64,000 nucleotides of DNA from Dyadobacter crusticola DSM 16708 (lineage in GTDB: Bacteria; Bacteroidota; Bacteroidia; Cytophagales; Spirosomataceae): the NCBI RefSeq assembly GCF_000701505.1, contig NZ_JNJB01000007.1, forward strand, positions 395,302 to 459,301, in the 5' to 3' direction. Both the position numbers and the translations under genes were made by a program. The notes below the pieces were generated by a model, which did not search any database, was not told the DNA's origin, and saw only the letters and a program-made list of their open reading frames with translations. This document shows positions 42,357 through 51,145 of this stretch, piece after piece. Every line of letters begins with the position of its first letter. The stretch's first letter is position 1.

Positions 42357-42863
42357 AAAATTAATCTCTGGGTTATTGTGATTGTTACCTGCAAAAATAA
42401 CAACGAAATGTTCTTATTAAAACCTTTCTCATTAATTATATCAAATTGAAAATAGCCACTCTCTGTATTACCTCAACGCAATTAAATTTAAATTAAAAAT
42501 CAGCTGTTTTTCAGGTTCAATTTCCCTAGGAATTAACGTTCAACTTTCGCGTAAATGCAACCGTTTGTTAATTAATAAAAACATTTAAAACACTGATGCT
42601 AAATAGCTTAATAAAACCGAAAAATAATTGACTGTTAGAAAACCTGATTGATACTGCCGCTTAATGGTCAGACAAAAGCAATGTGTCTTTGTGATACTTA
42701 TACGCAAATGTAAACCCAAGCTCCGTGTCGGATAAAAGCCGGCGAAGACGAATGAACGCGCACTTTTTTCAGGAAATAACATTATGCATTCCCATCGCAC
42801 AAGAACTGGTAGCTTTTCAAACCGGGTAAATAATTACCTCGCAAAATCAATCGTGGCAGACGA
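42357..42863. other. 507-bp A+T-rich intergenic region
   Basis: The longest gene-free stretch of the window. It is rich in TTAA and AATTAA runs, especially 42421-42620. A -7 element for the minus-strand AT-hook gene is at 42392-42399, and a second minus-strand match (TACATTTG, 42705-42712) lies further upstream. I see no convincing protein, tRNA or structured RNA. A 71-codon minus frame here (42585-42800) has no protein-like features. Confidence 0.5.
42392..42399 (-). promoter_or_regulatory. -7 promoter element for the AT-hook gene
   Basis: On the minus strand TATTTTTG matches TAnnTTTG and lies 35 bp before the ATG at 42356. Confidence 0.5.
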
Positions 42864-43319
42864 TTATTCCAATATGGAATGCAGTTCGTCCAGGAACGCG
42901 GCTTGTTTCTCGTTTATCTTTTCACGCGCTTTTTCGATCGTAAACCATTCTGCTTTATCAATTTCGGGAAAAGTTTGCCGCTTGCCTGAACGCGGCGGCC
43001 ACTCTATTTCGAAAATATTACTCACGATTTTCTGCGTGTCAATATCTCCTTCCACCGCCCAGGCCTTTACTTCTTTTCCACCTTTTTGTTTGATCGGTGT
43101 CAATGCTTTTGCTTCTCCATTTACCGCATAACCCGTTTCTTCCAGAAATTCCCTGCGGGCTGCATCGAGCGGATCTTCGCCATTTTCATATTCACCTTTT
43201 GGAATGGACCAGCTGCCCAGATCTTTCCTGCTGAAAAACGGCCCGCCGGGATGTACAAGCAAAACCTCAATTGCTTCTCTCAACCGGTACATCAAAATAC
43301 CCGCACTTTTATTAGCCAT
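42864..43319 (-). CDS. NUDIX hydrolase
   Basis: A 151-aa cytoplasmic pyrophosphohydrolase. The NUDIX box is complete: Gly42, Glu48, Arg56-Glu57 and Glu60-Glu61 within GEYENGEDPLDAARREFLEE. The first strand, SAGILMYRL, and the DLGSWSIPKGE block recall diadenosine tetraphosphate or nucleotide-sugar hydrolases. The substrate is not set by the sequence. The upstream gene is divergent, with 123 bp between starts. Confidence 0.92.
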   Translation of the reverse strand: MANKSAGILMYRLREAIEVLLVHPGGPFFSRKDLGSWSIPKGEYENGEDPLDAARREFLEETGYAVNGEAKALTPIKQKGGKEVKAWAVEGDIDTQKIVSNIFEIEWPPRSGKRQTFPEIDKAEWFTIEKAREKINEKQAAFLDELHSILE

Positions 43320-43442
43320 AGTTTATTCGATTTTAGAAATACACTGGTGTTACGATACGCAAAAGGAATTAGAAAAATAAGAAGCTGTCAGTTTTTTATC
43401 AGAATATTGCTATATTACCATTATACCATTTCCTGTTAATTT

Positions 43443-46277
43443 ATGACCAGACGTTTCCCACTGATTACCGGCGCCGGTCGGTTTCTTACCAACATCTCCA
43501 AAATGACACTGCTCTTCGGAGTAGCTGCATTTACATTCCAGGATAGTCCGCCCAAGCCTGACGACAGCCGCTTTACCCCCATTGTTGTGTCCGACAATCT
43601 CGACGAGCCGATGGTTTTTGAGGTACTTACAGACGGTTCTGTTTTCATCGCAGAAAGAAAAGGGGCTTTAAAAAAATACAATCCTTCCACCAAATCCACC
43701 GACCTGATTGCCACCATTCCGGTAAATACCAAATATACAAGCGCAGAAGGTGTGGTACGTGAAGCGGAAGAAGGATTAATGGGTCTGACAATGGACCCGA
43801 ACTATGACAAAAACCATTGGATTTACCTGTACTACGCACATCCGACCGAGAAAAAACACATTCTGGCCCGCTGGGAAGTGAAAGACGAGCAGCTGGTAGA
43901 AAGTACAAAAAAGGTCGTGCTCGAAGTGGATACGCAGCGCGAAGTCTGCTGCCACACTGGCGGCGGAATGACCTGGGACAAAGCAGGCAACTTATATCTG
44001 ACCATCGGCAACAATACCGGTAACCAAAAAGCCGCACAGACCGACGAAAGACCAGGAAGAGCCAGCTGGGACGACCAGGGACATGCTGGAAATACGAATG
44101 ATTTGCGAGGTAAAATCCTTAAAATCCATCCTGAACCAGATGGTACCTACACCATCCCGAACGGAAACCTTTACCCAAAGGGAACACCGAAAACACGTCC
44201 GGAAATTTATTCAATGGGACATAGAAATCCGTGGCGCATTGCGGTTGATAGCAAAACAGGCTACTTGTACTGGGGCGAAGTGGGGCCGGATGCAAGTGAG
44301 GATTCGGAGATCGGTCCAATGGGCTACGACGAGCTGAACCAGGCGCGCAAGCCGGGCAATTTTGGCTGGCCGTGGTTTGTAGGAAATGATCAGGCTTTCC
44401 CTGTTTACGACTATGCAGCCAACAAGCCGCTCGACAAGAAGGACCCAAAAAATCTTGTGAATACATCACCGAACAACACCGGTTTGCGCGAATTGTTGCC
44501 CACTGCGCCGAGCTTCATTTACTATCCTTATGGTATCTCCGAGAAATTCCCGCTCGTAGGTTCCGGCTCGCGCAGTGCTACCGGTGGACCGATTTATCAC
44601 CGTGCAGACTTCAAGGCACCAAAACGTCCGTGGCCGGCTTATTACGAAGGCAAATGGATCGCCGCCGACTTCTCCCGCGGCTGGATTATGGCTATATCAA
44701 TTGATGAAAAAGGTGATTATGCAGGAATGGAGCGCGTTGCACCTAACTACCACCCTGTTCAGCCCATTGACATTAAATTCGGTCCAAATGGCGACTTGTA
44801 TGTACTGGAATACGGCAGCAACTGGTTCAAGAAAAGTGACAATTCGCGCCTGATCCGCATTGAGTATAATGGCGGAAACCGCAAGCCGGTTGTGCAGGTA
44901 TCTACGGACAAAAAAGGCGGAACTGTTCCGTTCAAAGCGACCCTATCGGCCGAGGGTACCAAGGATTTTGACGGGGATGCATTGAAATACAGCTGGAAAG
45001 TAATGGGCCCGGGCGGCGTTGTGAAGAGCTATAACACTGCAAATCCGACTGCAAGCTTTGACAAACCCGGCATTTACACCGCAAACCTGACCGTAACCGA
45101 TTCCAAAGGCGCCACAAACAGCCAGTCACTGAAAATCGTCGCAGGCAACGAGCCGCCGAAAGTGGCGGTGAATATCGAAGGCAATAAAACCTTCTTTTTT
45201 GCAGGAAAAGCAATCCCATATTCCATCGATGTGAGCGACAAGGAAGACGGCAGTCTTTCCGACGGGAAGATCAGCGCTGATCAGGTTGCGGTGAGCATTG
45301 ACTATGCTTCCGAAGGTTTCGATTACGCAGAAATCATTCAGGGACAGCGCAGTGTAGATGCTTCCACACAGTTTGCTGTCGCCAATGTACTGATTAATAA
45401 AAGCGATTGCAAAGTGTGCCACCAGCCGGAAACCAAGTCAGTCGGACCTTCTTTTGCTGACATTTCGAATAAATACGAAGGTCAGCCCGGCGTTACCGAA
45501 AAGCTCGTGAAGAAAGTACTTGAAGGTGGCTCCGGTGTGTGGGGCGAAGTAGCGATGGCGGCCCACCCTGCCCTGCCGGTTGCTGATGCAGAAGTGATTG
45601 TTAAATACATTCTGAACAGTACTGACAAAACGCTCAGCACCCTGCCGGTAAAAGGGGAATACACACCCAAGATCCCGGCCCAGGATAATGGAAGAGGAAC
45701 TGTACTGATCCGGGCGGCATTCACAGATCGTGCGGTAAGCGGCAGTAAGGCGGTTCCTTCACAAACAACGGAAGAGATGATCGTACTCCGCAGCCCTGAG
45801 CTTACGGTGTCGGATGCAGCTGTGGTGAAAGGCGCTGACATGAAGGCAATAGGTTCACAAGGCGCAGGTTTCCTGGCAATGCCTTTTGCAAACAGCTTCC
45901 TGGCATTCAACAACATCGATCTGACCAGCATTGATAAGCTGGAAATTACCGCGACTGCTCAGAAACGGGAAGGCGCCGTAGGCGGAACAATCGAGCTGAG
46001 ACTTGGCTCGCCCACCGGAACGATGATCGGCAAAAAAGAGGTAGAGCTTGCTCCGGAAGTAGATATGGCCAAAATAATGGCGGAACTCGAAAATCAGAAC
46101 AAGAACCTGAAACCGGGCGAAAAGCCGAAAACCTTTTCACGCCCGGCACGCAAGCCAGTGGAAATCGACATTGAACCGACCAAGGGTAAACACGATATTT
46201 ACCTGGTATTCAAAAATGACAGCGCACAGCCCATTCAGCCGTTGATGTCACTGACGAAAATCAAGTTCATTCAATAA
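43443..46277 (+). CDS. Multidomain PQQ-type sugar dehydrogenase with PKD, cytochrome c and CBM-like domains
   Basis: A 944-aa exported protein. An uncleaved or signal-like hydrophobic start (about 8-33) precedes a six-bladed GSDH-type quinoprotein propeller (about 45-475: RKGALKKY, VCCHTGGGMTW with the catalytic His, GHRNPWRIAVD). A PKD domain follows (about 480-565), then a small linker, a monohaem cytochrome c (CKVCH at about 656-660) and a C-terminal CBM6-like beta-sandwich (about 750-944). It likely oxidises sugars and passes electrons to its own haem. Whether it binds PQQ is inferred from family. It is a paralogue of the 47551-50271 gene. Confidence 0.87.
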   Translation: MTRRFPLITGAGRFLTNISKMTLLFGVAAFTFQDSPPKPDDSRFTPIVVSDNLDEPMVFEVLTDGSVFIAERKGALKKYNPSTKSTDLIATIPVNTKYTSAEGVVREAEEGLMGLTMDPNYDKNHWIYLYYAHPTEKKHILARWEVKDEQLVESTKKVVLEVDTQREVCCHTGGGMTWDKAGNLYLTIGNNTGNQKAAQTDERPGRASWDDQGHAGNTNDLRGKILKIHPEPDGTYTIPNGNLYPKGTPKTRPEIYSMGHRNPWRIAVDSKTGYLYWGEVGPDASEDSEIGPMGYDELNQARKPGNFGWPWFVGNDQAFPVYDYAANKPLDKKDPKNLVNTSPNNTGLRELLPTAPSFIYYPYGISEKFPLVGSGSRSATGGPIYHRADFKAPKRPWPAYYEGKWIAADFSRGWIMAISIDEKGDYAGMERVAPNYHPVQPIDIKFGPNGDLYVLEYGSNWFKKSDNSRLIRIEYNGGNRKPVVQVSTDKKGGTVPFKATLSAEGTKDFDGDALKYSWKVMGPGGVVKSYNTANPTASFDKPGIYTANLTVTDSKGATNSQSLKIVAGNEPPKVAVNIEGNKTFFFAGKAIPYSIDVSDKEDGSLSDGKISADQVAVSIDYASEGFDYAEIIQGQRSVDASTQFAVANVLINKSDCKVCHQPETKSVGPSFADISNKYEGQPGVTEKLVKKVLEGGSGVWGEVAMAAHPALPVADAEVIVKYILNSTDKTLSTLPVKGEYTPKIPAQDNGRGTVLIRAAFTDRAVSGSKAVPSQTTEEMIVLRSPELTVSDAAVVKGADMKAIGSQGAGFLAMPFANSFLAFNNIDLTSIDKLEITATAQKREGAVGGTIELRLGSPTGTMIGKKEVELAPEVDMAKIMAELENQNKNLKPGEKPKTFSRPARKPVEIDIEPTKGKHDIYLVFKNDSAQPIQPLMSLTKIKFIQ

Positions 46278-46287
46278 CAAATGGAGT

Positions 46288-47418
46288 CTACACCAGCATA
46301 GAAAAGTGATCAGCCAGGTCGGCGTTAATACCCGGCCGGCTGCGCTTTTCGTGTGGTAAGGTGTAAAAATTCACCCGGACCCCTATATTCCCCTGCTTTC
46401 TCTCCAAAGTCACTTTCAGAAATCCGTGCTTGGTATCGCAATGGTTTTCGAGCGCTACGCCTTCAAATAGCTTGTGTTTTTCCGTAAATCGCGTGTCATA
46501 AGTGGTAGCCACGGGATGCAGCTCATCGTAACCGCCGCCGCCTGCTACAATGAACGGAACGGTCTTGCCGTCCGAATAGGTTTTGGTAAAACGCTGGTAA
46601 TTATGGACGTGCCCGCTGAAAACAATATCCGGACGCACACCAGCTTCTGCAAATGCTTTATCCAGAAAATCGATCATATACAAGCTTGATCCGTGGTTAA
46701 CATCCGCTGAATAAGGCGCGTGGTGGACAGTGAGCAAAATGGCTTTTCCGGGCCGCTGCTGGTCTGCGCTGCGGAGTTCGCTGATCAGCCACTCACGTTG
46801 CTCGGGTGTGATTATTCCAAACTTTGTCACATTCCCATACATACCAATGACGGACGCAATGGGCGTTTCGAGTGTCCAGTACACATTCGGCTGTACCATA
46901 CTTTTACGTTCCGCGCCATTGCTGAATGGAACTGCGGCCGGTTTTGGTGTACAAAAAACGGTAGTGAACGGATCAAGGCTTTTATACCTGACTCTGGAAT
47001 CGGGATTTACATCACTGTCATGGTTGCCGGGAATAGCAAAAACAGGTCCGGGATACTTTTGAAAAGGTTCGAAAAACTGTCGGCTATATTGACTTGCCTC
47101 GCCGTAGTTGTAGACAATGTCGCCCAAATGATACAAAAACCTGGGTTTATCTTCCATATCGTCCTGCGCCTCATACTGCTTCACCATTTCAGCTACGACC
47201 AGCTTCTGGTAATCAGGGTTATGTACGCTGCCGGTATCGCCCAGCATGTGAAAAACCAGTTTGTCGGGATCAACTTCGGGCAGTACCGTTTCGAGCGCCA
47301 GGTGGTAGGGGTACTCGCCGGTAGGTTTTGGAAGAGGCTGGAATTTGTAGGAATCGTCGGGTTGGTTTTTCTTCAAAACCGGTGTGGTGTGCTTCTGAGG
47401 CCAGTAAGATTTCATCAT
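46288..47418 (-). CDS. Calcineurin-like metallophosphoesterase
   Basis: A 376-aa phosphoesterase with the motifs in order: LGDTGS (the usual D-x-H is weakened), HLGDIVYNYG, IPGNHDSD, LTVHHAPYS and SGHVHNYQRF. These supply the two-metal site. No signal peptide is obvious, so it may act in the cytoplasm. It sits between two quinoprotein paralogues but is on the opposite strand from the first and separated by a terminator from the second. The substrate is unknown. Confidence 0.88.
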   Translation of the reverse strand: MMKSYWPQKHTTPVLKKNQPDDSYKFQPLPKPTGEYPYHLALETVLPEVDPDKLVFHMLGDTGSVHNPDYQKLVVAEMVKQYEAQDDMEDKPRFLYHLGDIVYNYGEASQYSRQFFEPFQKYPGPVFAIPGNHDSDVNPDSRVRYKSLDPFTTVFCTPKPAAVPFSNGAERKSMVQPNVYWTLETPIASVIGMYGNVTKFGIITPEQREWLISELRSADQQRPGKAILLTVHHAPYSADVNHGSSLYMIDFLDKAFAEAGVRPDIVFSGHVHNYQRFTKTYSDGKTVPFIVAGGGGYDELHPVATTYDTRFTEKHKLFEGVALENHCDTKHGFLKVTLERKQGNIGVRVNFYTLPHEKRSRPGINADLADHFSMLV

Positions 47419-47483
47419 GAGTAACGGAGTTCGCTCACAATTTCAACACAATTTCCCGGATTTTAGTTGAAAGAATAAAACAC

Positions 47484-47509
47484 AAATGCCGGCACTATCA
47501 CCGGCATTT
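47484..47509 (-). terminator. Terminator after the second quinoprotein gene
   Basis: AAATGCCGG (47484-47492) pairs perfectly with CCGGCATTT (47501-47509) around an 8-nt loop. On the minus strand it is followed by GTGTTTTATT. It lies 42 bp past the stop of the 47551-50271 gene. Confidence 0.75.
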
Positions 47510-47550
47510 ATCTAAAACTACTCAAAAGCTGCTCTTTGCCAGTAATCTAG

Positions 47551-50271
47551 CTACTGCTCAAAATACATCCAGTCGATATGGAATAATGGGCCTTTTACTT
47601 TTTCATTTTTGAAAATAAAGTACAGATCACGCAGGCCCGGTGTCCCTTTCACGGGCACAACAATCTCCTTCCAGCCAATTTTCAGATCTTCCAGAAATCC
47701 CCCGGCAATCTGAGTTTGTCCGACCAGCAATCCATCTTTCGAACCCTGGCGGATTTCAATGGTACCCCCTCCCCCATGTTCCTGCACCCGCAAGCGGATC
47801 GCTTTCACATCTTGAAGGTCGATATCCGTGAAGCGGACGAATTTTCCGTTGGTGATATTAGCGATGTAGGAGTTGAAGCCGGTATTCAATGTAGCCACAA
47901 CCACACCGGCATTGCCTTCGTAGTAATCTTCCATTTGTATCAATGGATTTTTAAGTACCAGGTGACTGGATGTACTGAGCGGCGCGATTCCATTTGCGCC
48001 AAGGTCTGTATAACTAGCCAGCAGTACATAGGCGCCTTCATTTCCTTTTCCCTGATGTTCGTCCAGCTTGATCTTGCCGCTTAGCGGCCGGCTCGCCTGC
48101 TGGCGCGCGAGGGAAAGAATGTAATCCGCAATCTCCCGCGCATCTTTTTTCGGGAGATCGGCGTGTGGCGGCATCGGGTAAGATCCCCAATTGCCGCTGC
48201 CGCCCGAAATGATCTTGGTAGCCAGCATATCCCCTGCTTTCTCGTCCGTTGCGTACCGTTTTGAGATGTCCTTCAACGCAGGTCCGATCGACTTGGTCTC
48301 CATGGTATGGCAGGATTTACAATCCAGCGACGCGTAAAGCTTTTCAGTGGCGGCAAACTGCATATTACCGGCAGGCGAGCTCAATGCACCGGCAAGATCT
48401 TTTCCGAAAGGCAGATAACTGAATGTCACCGTCACCTTTTCAGGCTTAATCTGCCCATCCTCTTTGTCTTTAACATTTACCTTATAACTGAGCTCACTGT
48501 CTTCCCAGTAGAAACTCCTGTTTCCGGAAGTCCCGATTGCTACTACCGGCGGCGTGTTGCCGATCCGGAACTCGGTTGTGGCAGTACTTTGCCCGCCATG
48601 CTGGTCCGTTACGGTAAGCACCACATTGTAAGTGCCAGGCTTTGTAAAAGTGTGCTTGATGTCCATTCCGGTCACCTTTTTGTTGCCGATCTTCCATTCA
48701 TAGGTAAGCTTGTCACCGGGATCGTAGTCCCTTGAACCATTTGCTGAAAGTGTGGCTGTAAATGGCGCAGCGCCAATCCTGCTGCCCGTTGCGACTGCCG
48801 CCACGGGCTTTCTGTTGCCTTCCGAATATTCCACGCGGATAATGCCGGAGTTAGTATTTCTTGCAAACCAGTTGGTACCGTAAGCAAGCAGGTAAATGGC
48901 GCCGTCCGGTGCAATCTGCATATCAATGGGCGCCACAACCTGCAACTGCGGCAAGAAAGGCTCCATGCTTTTGTAATCTCCATCTTCGTCCATTGTTACC
49001 GCCATGATCCATTTCCGGATCCAATCAAAAATGAAGAGCTTTCCATTGTAGTAATCAGGCAGCTTGTAAGGTGCATTCGGATATTGATCACTGTAAAATA
49101 CCGGCCCCGCCATCGCGCTCGCTCCGCCTTTGCCAACCTGCGGCCACTTTTTGGATGGACCTTTTCCGTACCAGATGAATGCAGGCTGAGCCGGTGGCAG
49201 CTCTCTTACACCCGTGTTGTTGGGTGAATCGTTGATCGGTTTCAACGGATTTTTTCCAGGACCTTCTTTCTTTGTCTCAAAATCATAATCGGGGAAAACT
49301 TCATTATCGCCCAGGAAATAGGGATAGCCGAAAAAGCCCGGCTTTCGGGCCTGGTTGATTTCGTCGTAGCTCAGCTTTCCCTCGCTTGCCGCTATTTCCG
49401 TATCAGGTCCCACGTCTCCCCAGTATACATATTTTGTTTTTGGATCAATCGACACCCGAAATGGGTTTCGCAATCCCATTGCATAAATCTCAGGCTTGCC
49501 TTTTGAACCATCTTTTGGAAAAAGGTTACCGTTGGGAATGCTGTAAGTCCCGTCCGCCTCGGGCTTGATCCGCAGGATCTTACCTCTGAAATCATTGCTA
49601 TTGGCTGTCGAAGCCTGGTCATCGGCCAGCTCACGTCCGGGGCGCTCGTCTATCGGATTGTGACCTTCGATCTCTTCCGCGTTCGTATTGTCTCCGATGG
49701 ACAGATATAACAAACTGTCCGCATCGAATGTAATATAACCGGCTGAATGACAGCAGTACTTACGCTGCGTGGGCACTTCCAGCAATACCTTTTTTGATTC
49801 AGTGACAAGCTTCCTGTTACGGAGCTCAAAGCGCACCAGCTGACTCACCGGCTTATCGCCTGCCACACCATAATAGAAGTACAGCCAGTTGTTGTTCCTA
49901 AAATCCGGGTCCGCCGCGACACCCAGCAAACCGTCTTCAATGCCGCTGAAAACATTGAACTGTGCGATAGTAGATAACTCTTTGGTCGTATTATCAAAAT
50001 ACCGGACTGCCCCTTTCCGCTCCGCAACGATAATGTCATAATTCGGCAGTATTGCCATTTCCATTGGCTCGTCGAGACCGGATACCAATGTGTTGTAGCT
50101 AAACCGGCTCGTATCCGGGCCGCTCTGCGGATTGATATTGACGCGAATAGCCTCCTGTTTGATACCGGCATCTGGTACCGCACGAAAAAGAGGAGCCCGG
50201 TAACCGGGATTGGACGCAACGGAAATTACAGCCGTCGCAATGAAAGTTGCGAGAGAGAAAAGTCTATTCAA
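47551..50271 (-). CDS. Second multidomain PQQ-type dehydrogenase with PKD, cytochrome c and CBM-like domains
   Basis: A 906-aa exported protein with a signal peptide (MNRLFSLATFIATAVISVAS) and the same architecture as the gene at 43443: quinoprotein propeller (about 60-480: ERKGAVRYFD, YCCHSAGYITF, GLRNPFRVSID), PKD (about 485-570), cytochrome c (CKSCH near 650) and a C-terminal CBM6-like domain (about 730-906). The vicinal CysCys before the catalytic His is kept in both paralogues. It should act in the periplasm on a carbohydrate. Transcribed alone on the minus strand. Confidence 0.87.
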   Translation of the reverse strand: MNRLFSLATFIATAVISVASNPGYRAPLFRAVPDAGIKQEAIRVNINPQSGPDTSRFSYNTLVSGLDEPMEMAILPNYDIIVAERKGAVRYFDNTTKELSTIAQFNVFSGIEDGLLGVAADPDFRNNNWLYFYYGVAGDKPVSQLVRFELRNRKLVTESKKVLLEVPTQRKYCCHSAGYITFDADSLLYLSIGDNTNAEEIEGHNPIDERPGRELADDQASTANSNDFRGKILRIKPEADGTYSIPNGNLFPKDGSKGKPEIYAMGLRNPFRVSIDPKTKYVYWGDVGPDTEIAASEGKLSYDEINQARKPGFFGYPYFLGDNEVFPDYDFETKKEGPGKNPLKPINDSPNNTGVRELPPAQPAFIWYGKGPSKKWPQVGKGGASAMAGPVFYSDQYPNAPYKLPDYYNGKLFIFDWIRKWIMAVTMDEDGDYKSMEPFLPQLQVVAPIDMQIAPDGAIYLLAYGTNWFARNTNSGIIRVEYSEGNRKPVAAVATGSRIGAAPFTATLSANGSRDYDPGDKLTYEWKIGNKKVTGMDIKHTFTKPGTYNVVLTVTDQHGGQSTATTEFRIGNTPPVVAIGTSGNRSFYWEDSELSYKVNVKDKEDGQIKPEKVTVTFSYLPFGKDLAGALSSPAGNMQFAATEKLYASLDCKSCHTMETKSIGPALKDISKRYATDEKAGDMLATKIISGGSGNWGSYPMPPHADLPKKDAREIADYILSLARQQASRPLSGKIKLDEHQGKGNEGAYVLLASYTDLGANGIAPLSTSSHLVLKNPLIQMEDYYEGNAGVVVATLNTGFNSYIANITNGKFVRFTDIDLQDVKAIRLRVQEHGGGGTIEIRQGSKDGLLVGQTQIAGGFLEDLKIGWKEIVVPVKGTPGLRDLYFIFKNEKVKGPLFHIDWMYFEQ

Positions 50272-50472
50272 TGTTTAGTCTGGTTTAGGATTCGGACGGG
50301 GACATTCAAGTCGGAGGACCGCCTGTTGCAATTTCCAAAAATTGCCGGAGATGTGGGCTGCTTCTGCTCAAATGTTTTTCAGGCATTTAAGTAACCATTT
50401 TAACATTATTTAACACAATGCGAACAGCCTCAATGCGTTACCCAACTATGTTCCACCTTTACCATCTCAACA

Positions 50473-51069
50473 ATGAAAATTGTATCCTTGCTTGCCGCAT
50501 TCCTGCTGGTAACTTCTCAAATCAGTTTCGGACAGAATAACGACCAGAAAATCGGGTATGTCGACCAGCAGCACATTCTCGAAAATATGCCGGAGTTCAA
50601 GAAATTAAACCAGGAAATTGTTGTCAAAGGCGAACAATACGACAAGATCCTGAAAGGTAAGTACGACGAGTTCAAGACGAAATCTGACGCCCTGGAAAAG
50701 CTTGCCGCTTCGAAGGCTGATCAGGCAATTCTGCGCGACAAGGCTATCGAACTGGAAAACCTGAAAAAATCATATGAGGATTTCGAAGCCAATTCAATGG
50801 CCGAACTCCGGAATTTCTATTCCAAAAAGTTTGAGCCTATTAAGCAAAAAGTCAATGAAGCGATCATTTTCGCGGGCAGGCAAAAGGGATATGCATTTCT
50901 TTTAAGAATGGATTTGAATCCGAATGGAGGCGATATCTGGCCGGTTGTGTTATATGCAAGGGATTCTACCAGTAATCTCACAACCGATATCATGAAAAAT
51001 CTGGGAATTAATGCAGCAGCAGCTTCAACACGTAAAACGGGATTACCACAAGTGTTACAGCAGAAATAA
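50473..51069 (+). CDS. OmpH/Skp-family periplasmic chaperone
   Basis: A 198-aa exported protein with a signal peptide (MKIVSLLAAFLLVTSQISFGQ). The mature part is the OmpH/Skp fold: KIGYVDQQHILENMPEFKKL, a long coiled-coil hairpin (about 45-125) and a C-terminal strand region (about 130-165). The C-terminal 30 residues are extra. Skp chaperones carry unfolded outer-membrane proteins across the periplasm, which fits the receptor and lipoprotein genes here. It is divergent from the quinoprotein gene. Confidence 0.9.
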   Translation: MKIVSLLAAFLLVTSQISFGQNNDQKIGYVDQQHILENMPEFKKLNQEIVVKGEQYDKILKGKYDEFKTKSDALEKLAASKADQAILRDKAIELENLKKSYEDFEANSMAELRNFYSKKFEPIKQKVNEAIIFAGRQKGYAFLLRMDLNPNGGDIWPVVLYARDSTSNLTTDIMKNLGINAAAASTRKTGLPQVLQQK

Positions 51070-51084
51070 AAGCCGTTTGGTCAG

Positions 51085-51130
51085 CAAAATGTCCTTCACA
51101 TAGATTGAGAAGGACATTTTGTTTGTTCGT
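51085..51130 (+). terminator. Intrinsic terminator after the OmpH gene
   Basis: CAAAATGTCCTTC (51085-51097) pairs perfectly with GAAGGACATTTTG (51109-51121) over 13 bp with an 11-nt loop, then TTTGTTCG. The convergent Gfo/Idh gene ends at 51146, so it may act from both sides. Confidence 0.85.
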
Positions 51131-51145
51131 TATTTTTAAATTCAA

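Noticed and set aside
42585..42800. 71-codon minus-strand frame in the A+T-rich gap
   Set aside because: No promoter at sensible spacing, no ribosome-binding context and a translation without recognisable features.
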